Source: Leifsonia sp. 1010
GTDB lineage: Bacteria > Actinomycetota > Actinomycetes > Actinomycetales > Microbacteriaceae
Assembly: GCF_031455295.1 (NCBI RefSeq)
Contig: NZ_JAVDSL010000001.1
Location: 1,116,001 to 1,180,000 of the forward strand
Length of the DNA: 64,000 nucleotides
Direction: 5' to 3'
Part shown: piece after piece, positions 9,214 through 17,919 of the stretch
Position numbering within the stretch: the stretch's first letter is position 1
Layout of the letters: each line of letters starts with the position of its first letter
The notes under the pieces: model-generated
The model's database searches: none
Told to the model about the DNA's origin: nothing
The model's input: the letters and a program-made list of their open reading frames with translations, nothing else
Made by a program: the position numbers and the translations under genes

Positions 9214-10398
9214 TCAGCGATAGAGCAGCAGCGCGTCTCCCTGCCCACCACCGCCGCACAGCGCGACCGCTGCTCGCCCGGAACCACGTCGAGCCAACTC
9301 GTGCGCAGCGTGACCGGCGAGCCGGGCGCCCGACGCGCCGATCGGGTGTCCGAGCGCGATCGCGCCGCCGTGCAGGTTCACACGCTCCGGATCGAGCCCC
9401 AGGTCGGACATCGACTGCAGTGCCACGGCCGCGAACGCCTCGTTGATCTCGACCAGGTCTAGCTCCGACACGTCCCAGTTCGCCCGCTTGAGGGCTGCAT
9501 CGATCGCGCGGGACGGCTGCGAGTGCAGCGAGTTGTCCGGTCCGGCGACCTGCCCGCTCGCTCCCACGAGAGCCAGCCACGGCAGTCCGAGGCGCTCGGC
9601 GTTCTCGCGGCTCGTCAACACCAGTGCCGCGGCCCCGTCGCTGAGGGGAGAGGAATTGCCGGCGGTGAGAGTCCCACCCTCGGCGAAGCTCGGTCGCAGC
9701 CGCGAGAGCGTCTCGGCCGTCGAGTCGGGTCGAACGCCCTCGTCGGTCCGCACGACGAGCGGCTCGCCTTTGCGCTGCGGGATGGTGACGGGCGCGATCT
9801 CGTCGTCGAAGACTCCGGCGTCGGCTGCCGCTCCCGCGCGTTGATGCGATCGTGCTGCGAAGTCGTCCTGCGCCTCCCTCGTCAGCCCGAGCTTCTCCGT
9901 GTAGCTCTCTGTCGAGGCGCCCATCGAGATACCGTCGAAGGCATCCGTGAGCCCGTCGTGCGCAGCCGAGTCGAGCGCCTGAATGGACCCGTAGTTCCAG
10001 CCGAGCCGCGAGCCGGGCAGGATGTGAGGCGCGTTCGTCATCGACTCCTGCCCTCCGGCCACGACCACCGTCGCCTCCCCGGTGCGGATCAGTCGTGCGG
10101 CGTCGATCACGGCCGCGAGGCCCGACAGGCACACCTTGTTGATCGTCGTAGCCGGCACCTCCCAACCGATCCCCGCACCGATTGCCGTCTGCCGGGCGGG
10201 GTTCTGTCCGGCACCGGCCTGCAGAACCTGGCCGAAGAGCACCGTGTCGACGGCCTCGGCTCCGATCCCCGACCGCTCGAGGGCTTGCTTCACGGCGATC
10301 GTTCCCAGCTGCACCGCGGTCAGCGAGGCGAGCGCCCCCTTGATCTTCCCCAGCGGGGTGCGGGCGGCGGACAGGATGACGACGTCGTCGGTACTCAT
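9214..10398 (-). CDS. Acetyl-CoA C-acetyltransferase (thiolase)
   Basis: A 394-residue thiolase with all catalytic motifs: nucleophile Cys90 in NKVCLSG, NEAFA, the His of GGAIALGHPIGASGAR, and the second Cys in CGGGGQG near the C terminus. It forms or cleaves acetoacetyl-CoA or longer 3-ketoacyl-CoA; substrate length cannot be read directly. It converges on prpC with a 47-nt gap that has no clear hairpin. GAAGGAG lies 5-6 nt upstream of ATG 10398. Confidence 0.95.
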   Translation of the reverse strand: MSTDDVVILSAARTPLGKIKGALASLTAVQLGTIAVKQALERSGIGAEAVDTVLFGQVLQAGAGQNPARQTAIGAGIGWEVPATTINKVCLSGLAAVIDAARLIRTGEATVVVAGGQESMTNAPHILPGSRLGWNYGSIQALDSAAHDGLTDAFDGISMGASTESYTEKLGLTREAQDDFAARSHQRAGAAADAGVFDDEIAPVTIPQRKGEPLVVRTDEGVRPDSTAETLSRLRPSFAEGGTLTAGNSSPLSDGAAALVLTSRENAERLGLPWLALVGASGQVAGPDNSLHSQPSRAIDAALKRANWDVSELDLVEINEAFAAVALQSMSDLGLDPERVNLHGGAIALGHPIGASGARLAGHAAHELARRGSGRAAVALCGGGGQGDALLLYR

Positions 10399-10471
10399 GG
10401 GCTACTCCTTCGTGCCTTGTCCTCCCATTGTCACACCGCGCACGACGGGCGCACCGGTAGGCTTGGGGCTC

Positions 10472-11800
10472 GTGACTGCACGCGTTTTGATCAAGGACCT
10501 GGCCGCTCTTCCCGACGGCCCCGTGAGCGTCGCCGGATGGGTCGAGACCGTCCGCGACCAGAAGAAGGTGCAGTTCGTCGTTCTGCGCGACGAGTCGGGA
10601 GCCGTCCAGCTGGTCAACCCGCGCACTGTCGGCGACGACGGCGCGGTAATCGCGGACGAGCCTGCCACCACCATCTCCGGCCTCTCGCAGGGCAGCTTCG
10701 TTCGAGCCATCGGGGAGCTGAAGCACGACGAGCGCGTCAAACTCGGGGGCATCGAGATCAGGCTGACCTCCCTCGAGGTGGAGACGGCCGCCATCCCGGA
10801 GACGCCGATCGCCGCCGATAGTGGCATCGACAAGCGCATGGACTGGCGCTTCCTCGACCTGCGCGACCCGCGCCACAACCTCATCTTCCGCGTGCAGACC
10901 ACGTTCGAGCACGCACTCCGCCAGTACTGGGTGGAGAACGGATTCGTCGAGATCCACACGCCCAAACTGATGGCCTCGGCTTCCGAGTCGCGCGCCGAGC
11001 TGTTCGAGCTGCCCTACTTCGAGACCACGGCCTACCTGGCGCAGAGCCCTCAGATCTTCAAGCAGATGGCACAGGCGGCCGGATTCGGCCGCGTCTTCGA
11101 GATCGGCCCGGCGTTCCGCGCTGACCCCAGCTTCACCAGCCGGCATGCCACCGAGTTCACGAGTGTCGACACGGAGATCAGCTGGATCGACAGCCACGAA
11201 GACGTCATGAAGGTGCACGAGGACCTCTTGGTCGCCGGTTTCACCGCGGTCAAGGAGAAGCACGGCGAGGAGATCGAGCGTCTCTTCGGCGTCGAGGTCA
11301 CCGTGCCGTCGACCCCGTTCCCGCGCATCCCGCTGGCCGAGGCGAAGCGCATCGTTGCCGAGCGCGGCTACGAGGTGCAGCGCGAGGACGACGACATGGA
11401 CCCCGAGGGCGAGCGTCAGATCTCCGCGTACGTCAAGGAGACGTATGGGCACGAGTTCGTCTTCCTGACGGACTACGCGGCAAGCATCCGCCCGTACTAT
11501 CACATGCGTCATCCCGAGGACCCGTCGATCACGCGCAGCTACGACCTGATCTTCAACGGCGTCGAGATCTCGACGGGGGCTCAGCGAGAGCACCGCGTCG
11601 ACATCCTCGAGAAGCAGGCCGTCGAGAAGGGCCTCTCGGTCGAGGAGCTCGAGGACGTCCTGGCGTTCTTCCGGTACGGCATCCCGCCGCACGGCGGTTT
11701 CGGGATGGGCCTGGCGCGCGTGCTGATGCTCATGCTGCACCTCTCGAACCTGCGCGAGACGACCTATCTCTTCCGCGGGCCGACCCGCCTGACGCCGTAG
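10472..11800 (+). CDS. aspS: Aspartyl-tRNA synthetase, archaeal-type
   Basis: A 442-residue class IIb synthetase. The OB-fold domain (about 1-105) begins SVAGWVETVRD, and motif 2 (FRADPSFTSRHATEF) and motif 3 (GGFGMGLARVLM) are intact. The GAD insertion of the roughly 590-residue bacterial enzyme is missing, so this is the archaeal/eukaryotic-type AspRS found in some bacteria, often charging tRNA-Asn too. The residue used to predict tRNA discrimination is Glu25 here, neither Trp nor His. The start is GTG 10472, 8 nt after TAGGCT; a longer in-frame ORF back to 10082 overlaps the thiolase and is not supported. The 3' end overlaps radC antisense. Confidence 0.93.
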   Translation: MTARVLIKDLAALPDGPVSVAGWVETVRDQKKVQFVVLRDESGAVQLVNPRTVGDDGAVIADEPATTISGLSQGSFVRAIGELKHDERVKLGGIEIRLTSLEVETAAIPETPIAADSGIDKRMDWRFLDLRDPRHNLIFRVQTTFEHALRQYWVENGFVEIHTPKLMASASESRAELFELPYFETTAYLAQSPQIFKQMAQAAGFGRVFEIGPAFRADPSFTSRHATEFTSVDTEISWIDSHEDVMKVHEDLLVAGFTAVKEKHGEEIERLFGVEVTVPSTPFPRIPLAEAKRIVAERGYEVQREDDDMDPEGERQISAYVKETYGHEFVFLTDYAASIRPYYHMRHPEDPSITRSYDLIFNGVEISTGAQREHRVDILEKQAVEKGLSVEELEDVLAFFRYGIPPHGGFGMGLARVLMLMLHLSNLRETTYLFRGPTRLTP

Positions 11801-12488
11801 CGCCGGAGCCGGCGGTGGGCAGAGCCGTCCAGCTGTCGCCCGCCACCAGGACGTGGCCCAGGAAACGAAGGCCGAGCGTCGCGGCGGATTGGTCAAGTCG
11901 CCGGGTGAGCATGAGGTCTGCGACGGAGGCGTCGAGCACGCCGGACGGATGGTTGTGTGCGACCGCGAACGATCGGCCGCCGCGCGTGAGGACCGCCTGA
12001 AGCACGTCCGCCGGTTGAACACTGGTCTCATCCACGCCGCCGTCGTGCAGGAGCACCAGTTCGAGCGGACGCGAGGCGCGGTCGGCGACGACCACCACGA
12101 AGCGCTCCGAGTCGCGATGCAGAAGCTCCGGACGGACCACATCGGCGACCGCCTTGTGGTCGGTGAGTCGGGTCCAGGCCGATGACGCACCGGCCCGACG
12201 CCAGATCTCGATGATCGCCACCAGCCGCCCGGCTGTGGCGGGGCCGACGCCCGGTAATTGCTCGAGCCGCGCGAAATCCATCGTCGCCAGCCCCGCGAAT
12301 CCCCCTGTCCTGCGGAGCACGGATCGCGCAAGCGCGAGAACGCTGCGTCCGGTCTGCCCGGACCCCAGCACCAGGGCGAGTACCTCGTCGTCGGTGAGGG
12401 ACCCGACGCCCAGTCGCCGCATCCGCTCACGGGGGCGGTCGTGGTTCGGGATGTTCGCAAGAGCCACTTCCTCTTCTTCGTCGGCCAT
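11730..12488 (-). CDS. radC: RadC family JAB-domain protein
   Basis: A 252-residue RadC-like protein: a helix-hairpin-helix region (LEQLPGVGPATAGRL near 75-90) and a JAMM metal site with intact HNHPSG...D. The family is called DNA repair protein RadC, though the repair role in E. coli has been questioned. The last about 24 residues are low-complexity and lie inside the antisense 3' end of aspS (71-nt overlap). ATG 12488 follows TAGCGT by 6 nt on the minus strand, fitting a leaderless start. Confidence 0.9.
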   Translation of the reverse strand: MADEEEEVALANIPNHDRPRERMRRLGVGSLTDDEVLALVLGSGQTGRSVLALARSVLRRTGGFAGLATMDFARLEQLPGVGPATAGRLVAIIEIWRRAGASSAWTRLTDHKAVADVVRPELLHRDSERFVVVVADRASRPLELVLLHDGGVDETSVQPADVLQAVLTRGGRSFAVAHNHPSGVLDASVADLMLTRRLDQSAATLGLRFLGHVLVAGDSWTALPTAGSGATASGGSARGRDRSSRAGSRGAA

Positions 12489-12640
12489 GAGTCGACGCTA
12501 CGAAGACGGCCCGCGAACCGGACGCGACGCCGGGAATCTGTGGAGAAGTGCGAGTCCTCTCAGCCTGTGGACGGTTCCTGTCACGCGAGCCCCGCGGGCG
12601 CTCAGTGAATTCAAGGGAACCCCCTCCGTAGACTGGAGCG

Positions 12641-13375
12641 GTGGTAGCGAGCCAGGTTCACCTCGTCCGTCATGGCGAGGTGTTCAATCCCGACGGCATC
12701 CTGTACGGCAGGCTGCCGGGATTCGGCCTCTCCAAACTCGGTCACCGCATGGCCCAGGCCGCGGCGGACGACCTGCGCGAGCGGTCCCGTCCGATCAGCG
12801 CACTCCGCGTCTCACCGCTCCAGCGCACCCGGGAGTCCGCGGCTCCGGTGGCTGCAGCCTTCGGCCTCGATCCGATCATCGATGAGCGGATCATCGAGCC
12901 GACCAACCGCTTCGAGGGAACGCGCATGAAGCGCGCCGTCCGCAACCCTAAGTACTGGCCGTATCTCGTGAACCCGCTTCGCCCGAGCTGGGGCGAGGCC
13001 TACACGAGCATCGAGCGCCGGATGCTCGCCGCCATCCACGACGCTTTCGACTCCGTCGAGTCGGGTGATGTCGTCCTGGTCAGCCACCAGCTGCCGATCT
13101 GGGTCGCTCACCTCTCCGTCACCGGCGAGCGCTACCCCCACGACCCACGCAAGCGCCGCTGCGCCTTGTCGAGCATCACGACGTTCGAGCGCGTGACCGC
13201 CGAGCCGCCGATCGCAACCCCGACGCCCGAAGTCGGCGCGGAGTCCACGACCGAGCAGCCCGCACACCCCATCCACCCGGGCCGCACCCCCGAAGCGCAG
13301 CGTCTCGTCGAGGTCGGCTACGTCGAACCCGCCGCAAGCCTCCAGGCCGCCGCCACCGATGTGGGGGCGGTGTGA
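12641..13375 (+). CDS. Histidine phosphatase family protein
   Basis: A 244-residue phosphoglycerate-mutase-like protein with the phosphohistidine motif L-V-R-H-G-E at residues 8-13, the LRVSPLQRT region and a second catalytic His in VSHQLPIW near 146-152. The C-terminal 50 residues are low-complexity. Position directly before resA-ccdA-resB-ccsB matches the Mycobacterium Rv0525-Rv0529 order, so a link to that locus is likely though the substrate is unknown. GTG 12641 lies 6 nt after TAGACT (12629-12634), indicating a leaderless first gene of the operon. Confidence 0.92.
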   Translation: MVASQVHLVRHGEVFNPDGILYGRLPGFGLSKLGHRMAQAAADDLRERSRPISALRVSPLQRTRESAAPVAAAFGLDPIIDERIIEPTNRFEGTRMKRAVRNPKYWPYLVNPLRPSWGEAYTSIERRMLAAIHDAFDSVESGDVVLVSHQLPIWVAHLSVTGERYPHDPRKRRCALSSITTFERVTAEPPIATPTPEVGAESTTEQPAHPIHPGRTPEAQRLVEVGYVEPAASLQAAATDVGAV

Positions 13376-13989
13376 GCACCGTGTCCCGTCTCCGCTCGCG
13401 CATCCTGCTGCCCGCCGCCGCCCTCGCTGCGGCGACCGCGCTCGCACTATCCGGCTGTACGGCCAACGACAGCCTCGCGAACCAGTACCGCTCCGGCAAC
13501 GGCCAGAACTACATCGCGGGAGATGGCACGGTCAGCGAGTTCGCGGCAGGCAACCGCGGTGACGCGGTCTCCTTCACGGGCAAACTGCAGGACGGCAGCA
13601 CGGTGTCCTCGGCCGACTACGCAGGCAAGGTCCTCGTCGTGAACTTCTGGTACGCCGGCTGCCCGCCGTGCCGGGTCGAGGCCCCCGATCTCGAATCGCT
13701 GAGCAACAAGTACAAGGCGCAGGGCGTCGGCTTCCTCGGCGTCAACCTGTACGACTCGGCGCAGACCGCGGAGAGCTTCGAGAAGGAGAAGGGCGTCACG
13801 TACCCGTCCGTGCTCGACCGCGACACCGGCTCCGTCCTCCTCGCGTTCAGCAGGACCGTCCCGCCGAAGGCCACCCCGACGACGCTCGTCGTCGACAAGA
13901 AGGGACGCGTCGCCGCGCGCATCCTCGGTGCGATCCCCGGCAAGAGCATCCTCGACTCGCTCATCTCCGACGCAGTGGCCGAGAACTGA
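13372..13989 (+). CDS. resA: TlpA/ResA-like thiol-disulfide oxidoreductase, lipoprotein
   Basis: A 205-residue secreted thioredoxin-fold protein. A basic, hydrophobic signal ends in the lipobox L-S-G-C (Cys29), so it should be lipid-anchored outside the membrane. The active site is C97-P-P-C100 in NFWYAGCPPCRVEAP. In System II cytochrome c biogenesis, ResA reduces the heme-binding CXXCH cysteines of apocytochrome c using electrons from CcdA. GTG 13372 overlaps the previous stop by 4 nt (GTGA), so translation is coupled. Confidence 0.93.
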   Translation: MSTVSRLRSRILLPAAALAAATALALSGCTANDSLANQYRSGNGQNYIAGDGTVSEFAAGNRGDAVSFTGKLQDGSTVSSADYAGKVLVVNFWYAGCPPCRVEAPDLESLSNKYKAQGVGFLGVNLYDSAQTAESFEKEKGVTYPSVLDRDTGSVLLAFSRTVPPKATPTTLVVDKKGRVAARILGAIPGKSILDSLISDAVAEN

Positions 13990-13990
13990 C

Positions 13991-14731
13991 GTGGGCGACG
14001 TCGGTCAGATCGTCTTCAGCGGTCAGCTTCTGCTGGCGCTGCCGATCGCCCTCCTCGCGGGGCTGGTCTCGTTCGCGTCCCCGTGCGTCCTCCCGCTGGT
14101 TCCGGGATATCTGGCCTATGTCGGCGGGATGAGCGATCCAGGAGCGAAGCGCGACCGCTCGCGAGTGCTCACCGGTGTTGCGCTGTTCGTCCTGGGGTTC
14201 GCCATCGTGTTCGTCGCCTATGGAGCGGCATTCGGTGCGCTCGGCTACTGGCTCGTGCGCTGGCAGGATGTCGTCGTCCGCGTGCTCGGAGCTCTCGTCA
14301 TCGTCATGGGGCTGGTGTTCATCGGCCAGTTCTCCTTCCTGCAGCGGACCATCAAGCCGTCGTGGCGCCCGGCGACCGGGCTGATCGGCGCTCCGCTTCT
14401 CGGAATCGTCTTCGGTCTGGGATGGACGCCGTGCATCGGACCGACGCTCGCCGCCATCAGCGCATTGAGCGTCGGAAGCGGTTCGCCGTGGCGCGGCGCG
14501 CTGCTCGGGCTGTTCTACTGCATCGGCCTCGGCATCCCGTTCCTCCTCGTGGCCCTCGGCTTCGACTGGGTGGCGGGATCCGTCGCGTTCGTCAAGCGGC
14601 ACATCCGTGTCATCAACATCATCGGCGGCGTCCTGCTCGTGGCCATCGGGGTTCTGATGGTCACGGGTCTGTGGAGCGAGCTCATGTCCCAGTTCTTGGC
14701 GGTGATCCAAGGTTTTGAGCCGGCCCTCTGA
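13991..14731 (+). CDS. ccdA: Cytochrome c biogenesis protein CcdA
   Basis: A 246-residue membrane protein of the CcdA/DsbD family with six TM helices. The redox cysteines are at residue 32 (FASPCVLPLVPGYLAYVGG) and residue 148 (GWTPCIGPTLAAI). It moves reducing power from cytoplasmic thioredoxin across the membrane to ResA. GTG 13991 begins 1 nt after the resA stop; an in-frame earlier start at 13928 lies inside resA and is rejected. Confidence 0.95.
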   Translation: MGDVGQIVFSGQLLLALPIALLAGLVSFASPCVLPLVPGYLAYVGGMSDPGAKRDRSRVLTGVALFVLGFAIVFVAYGAAFGALGYWLVRWQDVVVRVLGALVIVMGLVFIGQFSFLQRTIKPSWRPATGLIGAPLLGIVFGLGWTPCIGPTLAAISALSVGSGSPWRGALLGLFYCIGLGIPFLLVALGFDWVAGSVAFVKRHIRVINIIGGVLLVAIGVLMVTGLWSELMSQFLAVIQGFEPAL

Positions 14732-16343
14732 TCACATCGACGCGCCTCCCCAGCGGGAGGACCCGGAGGTCGTCCAGCCGAAGCTGGGACCGCTCGGGTG
14801 GATCCGCTGGTTCTGGCGGCAGCTCACGAGCATGCGCACGGCGCTGTTCCTGCTGCTCCTGCTGGCGATCGCGGCCGTGCCCGGGTCTCTCGTCCCGCAG
14901 CGGAGCTCCGACCCCAACGGCGTCACCAAGTACTTCAGCGAGAACCCGTCTCTCGCTCCCGTGCTCGACAAGCTGCAGTTCTTCGACGTCTACACGTCCG
15001 TGTGGTTCTCGGCGATCTACCTGCTGCTGTTCGCCTCCCTGATCGGCTGCATCATCCCGCGCACGCGCCACCACTTCGAGGCGATGCGCGCGAAGCCGCC
15101 GCGGACGCCGGTGCGCCTGACGCGCATGTCGGGCTTCCAAGCGCGCATCCTGCCCGCGGCGCTCCGGCCGGACGCGCCGGATCCGATCCTCACCGCCCGT
15201 GATGTGCTGAAGGCGAATCGCTATCGGGTCGCCCTGTATCAGGATGCGCGGTCGACGTCGGTCTCGGCGGAGCGCGGCTATCTGCGCGAAACCGGCAACC
15301 TGGTCTTCCACATCGCCCTGCTCGGTGTTCTGCTGGCGATCGGCGTGGGCGGCGGCTTCGGCTACACCGGCCAGAAGATCGTGGTCGAGGGACAGAGCTT
15401 CGTGAACAGCCTGCCGTCGTACAACTCGTTCAACCCGGGCCGGTTCTTCAACGACGCGTCGCTGGTCCCGTTCTCGATCGCCGTCGACAAGCTGGATGTG
15501 GCGTACGAGACCAAGAACCGGGATGCGATCGGCACGCCGCTCGACTACACCGCGCATGTGAAGACGACGGGACCGGGGGATGCGTCCTCCGACACCACGA
15601 TCAAGGTGAACGACCCGCTCGCGATCGGCGGGACGAACGTGTACCTCCTGGGCAACGGCTACGCACCGACCATCACGGTGAAGGACCCGGCGGGCAAGGT
15701 GGTGTTCAACGACTCGGTCCCGTTCATCCCGCAGGCGGACCCCAACCTGACGTCCCTCGGTTTCGTGAAGGTGCCGGACGGATTGAAGCAGCAGGTCGGG
15801 ATGATCGGGTTCTTCTATCCGACCGTCACCGAGAGCTCGACCGGGGGAGGCGCGTTGGCGTCGAAGTTCCCCGGACTGAACGATCCCGTCTTGAGCCTCA
15901 ACGTCTACGCGGGCGATCTCGGCGTCGATGACGGCGTCCCGCAGTCCGTCTACAGCCTCAATACCGACACCCTCGAGCAGCTGGCCGGGCCGCCGACCAA
16001 GACGAAGGCGCTGCAGCTGAAGCCGGGGCAGACGGTGGAGCTGCCGAACGGGCTCGGCACGATCTCCCTCGACGGCGTCAAGCGGTTCGCGACCCTGGAG
16101 GTGCACCACGATCCGGCCCAGATCTGGGTGCTGGTGTTCGCGATCCTGATCCTCGCCGGGCTGCTCACGTCGCTGTTCGTGCCCCGGCGCCGGCTCTGGG
16201 TGAAGGCGGTGGAGAACCCGGACGGTTCTCTGACGCTCGAGTACGCCGGGCTCGCCCGTGGCGAGGACCCCAACCTCCTGGCAGCCGTGACCGCGGTCGC
16301 CGATCAGCATTCCCGAGCCCTGGCCGGCTCCCCAAAGACTTAG
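14715..16343 (+). CDS. resB: Cytochrome c biogenesis protein ResB
   Basis: A 542-residue ResB/Ccs1 protein, which with CcsB forms the heme-export and ligation complex of System II. TM segments lie near 41-62, 93-113, 193-213 and 472-492, with a large extracytoplasmic domain between the third and fourth, the usual ResB plan. TTG 14715 overlaps the ccdA end by 17 nt, with AAGG just upstream. Its TAG stop sits inside the -10-like TAGGCT in front of ccsB. Confidence 0.93.
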   Translation: MSRPSDHIDAPPQREDPEVVQPKLGPLGWIRWFWRQLTSMRTALFLLLLLAIAAVPGSLVPQRSSDPNGVTKYFSENPSLAPVLDKLQFFDVYTSVWFSAIYLLLFASLIGCIIPRTRHHFEAMRAKPPRTPVRLTRMSGFQARILPAALRPDAPDPILTARDVLKANRYRVALYQDARSTSVSAERGYLRETGNLVFHIALLGVLLAIGVGGGFGYTGQKIVVEGQSFVNSLPSYNSFNPGRFFNDASLVPFSIAVDKLDVAYETKNRDAIGTPLDYTAHVKTTGPGDASSDTTIKVNDPLAIGGTNVYLLGNGYAPTITVKDPAGKVVFNDSVPFIPQADPNLTSLGFVKVPDGLKQQVGMIGFFYPTVTESSTGGGALASKFPGLNDPVLSLNVYAGDLGVDDGVPQSVYSLNTDTLEQLAGPPTKTKALQLKPGQTVELPNGLGTISLDGVKRFATLEVHHDPAQIWVLVFAILILAGLLTSLFVPRRRLWVKAVENPDGSLTLEYAGLARGEDPNLLAAVTAVADQHSRALAGSPKT

Positions 16344-16346
16344 GCT
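16341..16346 (+). promoter_or_regulatory. -10 element TAGGCT before ccsB, overlapping the resB stop
   Basis: TAGGCT ends 6 nt before GTG 16353 and its first three bases are the resB stop codon. It could allow ccsB to be made from a separate leaderless transcript. Confidence 0.5.
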
Positions 16347-16352
16347 TGCATT

Positions 16353-17420
16353 GTGACCGAGACACTCGCTCAGCTGTCGACCGTGTTCTTGTATGCGGCG
16401 ATGGGACTCTACGCGGCGGCGTTCATCGCCTTCGCGCTCGACCTCGCGCGTCGGGGGGCGCGAGCGACCGCCGTCGAAGCCGCCGTTGTTCCGAGCGCGG
16501 TAGCGCGCCGAGCTGAGGTCGCCGCACCGGTGGGGGCATCCACGACGACCGTGATCGGCGGGGTCGCGAGCGACGCGCCGCCGGAGCCGTCCTCAGCGCT
16601 CGGCCGTCTGTCGTCTCGCATCAGCAGCCGAGTCGAGGACGACCTGGTGAACGGGTCGGCGAACTCCGTCTCGATGCGGTGGGCGTTCGCCCTGACGATC
16701 ATCGGTTTCGCGTTCCATCTGGTCGCGGTCGTGCTGAGGGGCATCGCGGCTGCTCGCGTGCCGTGGGCCAACATGTGGGAGTTCTCGATGACGGGCACGC
16801 TCGTCATCATCGGAGTGTTCCTTGTGGCCAACCTCAAATGGCAGATCAAGTACGTCGGGACGTTCGTGCTCGGGTTGGTGCTGGTGCTGCAGGGGATCGC
16901 GCTGTTGCGGTACTACGTGCCGGTGGTCCCGTTGCAGCCGGCGCTCCAGTCGTACTGGCTCGTCATCCACATCATCGTGGCCGTCTTGGGCACCGCGTTC
17001 TTCGCGCTCGGGTTCGCGCTGTCGGGGTTGCAGTTGTTGCAGTACCGCCGCGAACGGCAAGTCGCCGAGTCGCGGCCGCAGCAGTTCCGCTTCCTGGCCA
17101 CCTTGCCGAGTTCGGTGGCTCTCGAGAACCTGGCCTACCGGATCAACATCGTCGGCTTCATCGCCTGGACCTTCACACTCATCGCCGGTGCCATCTGGGC
17201 CGAGAAGGCGTGGGGTCGGTACTGGGGTTGGGACACCAAGGAAGTCTGGACGTTCATCATCTGGGTGATCTACGCCGGCTACATCCACGCGCGCGCTACC
17301 CGAGGATGGCGCGGGTCGCGGTCCGCGTGGCTTGCGATCATCGGCTTCGCGGCCGTGCTCTTCAACTTCGGGATCGTGAACGTGTTCTTCCACGGACTGC
17401 ACGCGTACTCGGGACTGTGA
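16353..17420 (+). CDS. ccsB: c-type cytochrome biogenesis protein CcsB (ResC)
   Basis: A 355-residue heme-handling membrane protein. The Trp-rich WWD-type motif W-G-R-Y-W-G-W-D-T-K-E-V-W lies near residues 287-299, facing the outside, and conserved heme-ligand His residues are seen in YWLVIHIIVA and in the last helix. An Ala-rich hydrophilic loop of about 75 residues follows the first TM segment. It ends the resA-ccdA-resB-ccsB set and is followed by a strong terminator and the rrn operon. Confidence 0.94.
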   Translation: MTETLAQLSTVFLYAAMGLYAAAFIAFALDLARRGARATAVEAAVVPSAVARRAEVAAPVGASTTTVIGGVASDAPPEPSSALGRLSSRISSRVEDDLVNGSANSVSMRWAFALTIIGFAFHLVAVVLRGIAAARVPWANMWEFSMTGTLVIIGVFLVANLKWQIKYVGTFVLGLVLVLQGIALLRYYVPVVPLQPALQSYWLVIHIIVAVLGTAFFALGFALSGLQLLQYRRERQVAESRPQQFRFLATLPSSVALENLAYRINIVGFIAWTFTLIAGAIWAEKAWGRYWGWDTKEVWTFIIWVIYAGYIHARATRGWRGSRSAWLAIIGFAAVLFNFGIVNVFFHGLHAYSGL

Positions 17421-17446
17421 GCCCGAAGATCCCGCCGCCCGGACAG

Positions 17447-17478
17447 AACCCCCTCGGAGCTTCGACTTCGAGGGGGTT
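17447..17478 (+). terminator. Intrinsic terminator of the ccs operon
   Basis: AACCCCCTCG (17447-17456) pairs perfectly with CGAGGGGGTT (17469-17478), followed by TCTCCCGTTTC. It lies 26 nt after the ccsB stop and separates it from the rrn promoters. Confidence 0.85.
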
Positions 17479-17570
17479 CTCCCGTTTCGGGCCTCGACAG
17501 AGACGCCGCCGGGCAGATCCGCGGAATTCCGGGGATGTCAAGCGCGACACGCCCGGGCTGCGGGCGGAAT

Positions 17571-17599
17571 TTGCACGTCCACGGAGGCCTGCGTAAAGT
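17571..17599 (+). promoter_or_regulatory. rrn promoter P1
   Basis: -35 TTGCAC (17571-17576), a 17-nt spacer and -10 TAAAGT (17594-17599), placed about 520 nt before 16S. Confidence 0.65.
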
Positions 17600-17814
17600 A
17601 CTTACTTGTCACCCCAAAGGTGCGGGAGAGCGGAAGACCTCCCCGGCCTCAAGCGGGACCAAATCCTTAGCCTAGCGGCAAACCTGAACTTGAATTAGTT
17701 CGGTTGCTGCGCTTAGGATTAACACCCACTCACTGAGCAGGTCTAACCGGTTCGGATCGTGTGATCGGTTGTGCCCACCACATATCGGGCCAACGAGGAA
17801 CACGAAACGCCGAC

Positions 17815-17842
17815 TTGACAAACTGACTGAGAGTGGTAAGGT
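17815..17842 (+). promoter_or_regulatory. rrn promoter P2
   Basis: A perfect -35 TTGACA (17815-17820), a 16-nt spacer and -10 TAAGGT (17837-17842). This is the best sigma-70-type promoter in the window and lies about 275 nt before 16S. Confidence 0.8.
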
Positions 17843-17898
17843 AGAGAAGTTGCCTCGCAGAGAAAGCCGACAGGCTGGAAGGCGAGAGCGTCCGATCC

Positions 17899-17919
17899 TT
17901 GAGAACTCAACAGCGTGCA
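17899..17919 (+). other. Leader half of the 16S processing stem
   Basis: TTGAGAACTCAACAGCGTGCA can pair with TGCACGCTGTTGGGTCCTGAG after 16S (19804-19824), with a 12-nt perfect core. This would bring both ends of pre-16S together for RNase III. A related GAGAACT...CAC block precedes 23S. Confidence 0.7.

Noticed and set aside
3911-12460. Antisense open frame of about 8.5 kb on the minus strand across prpDBC, the thiolase and aspS
   Set aside because: It lies opposite several clear genes with intact motifs, has no recognisable domains and is low in complexity. High GC and codon bias produce such stop-free shadows.
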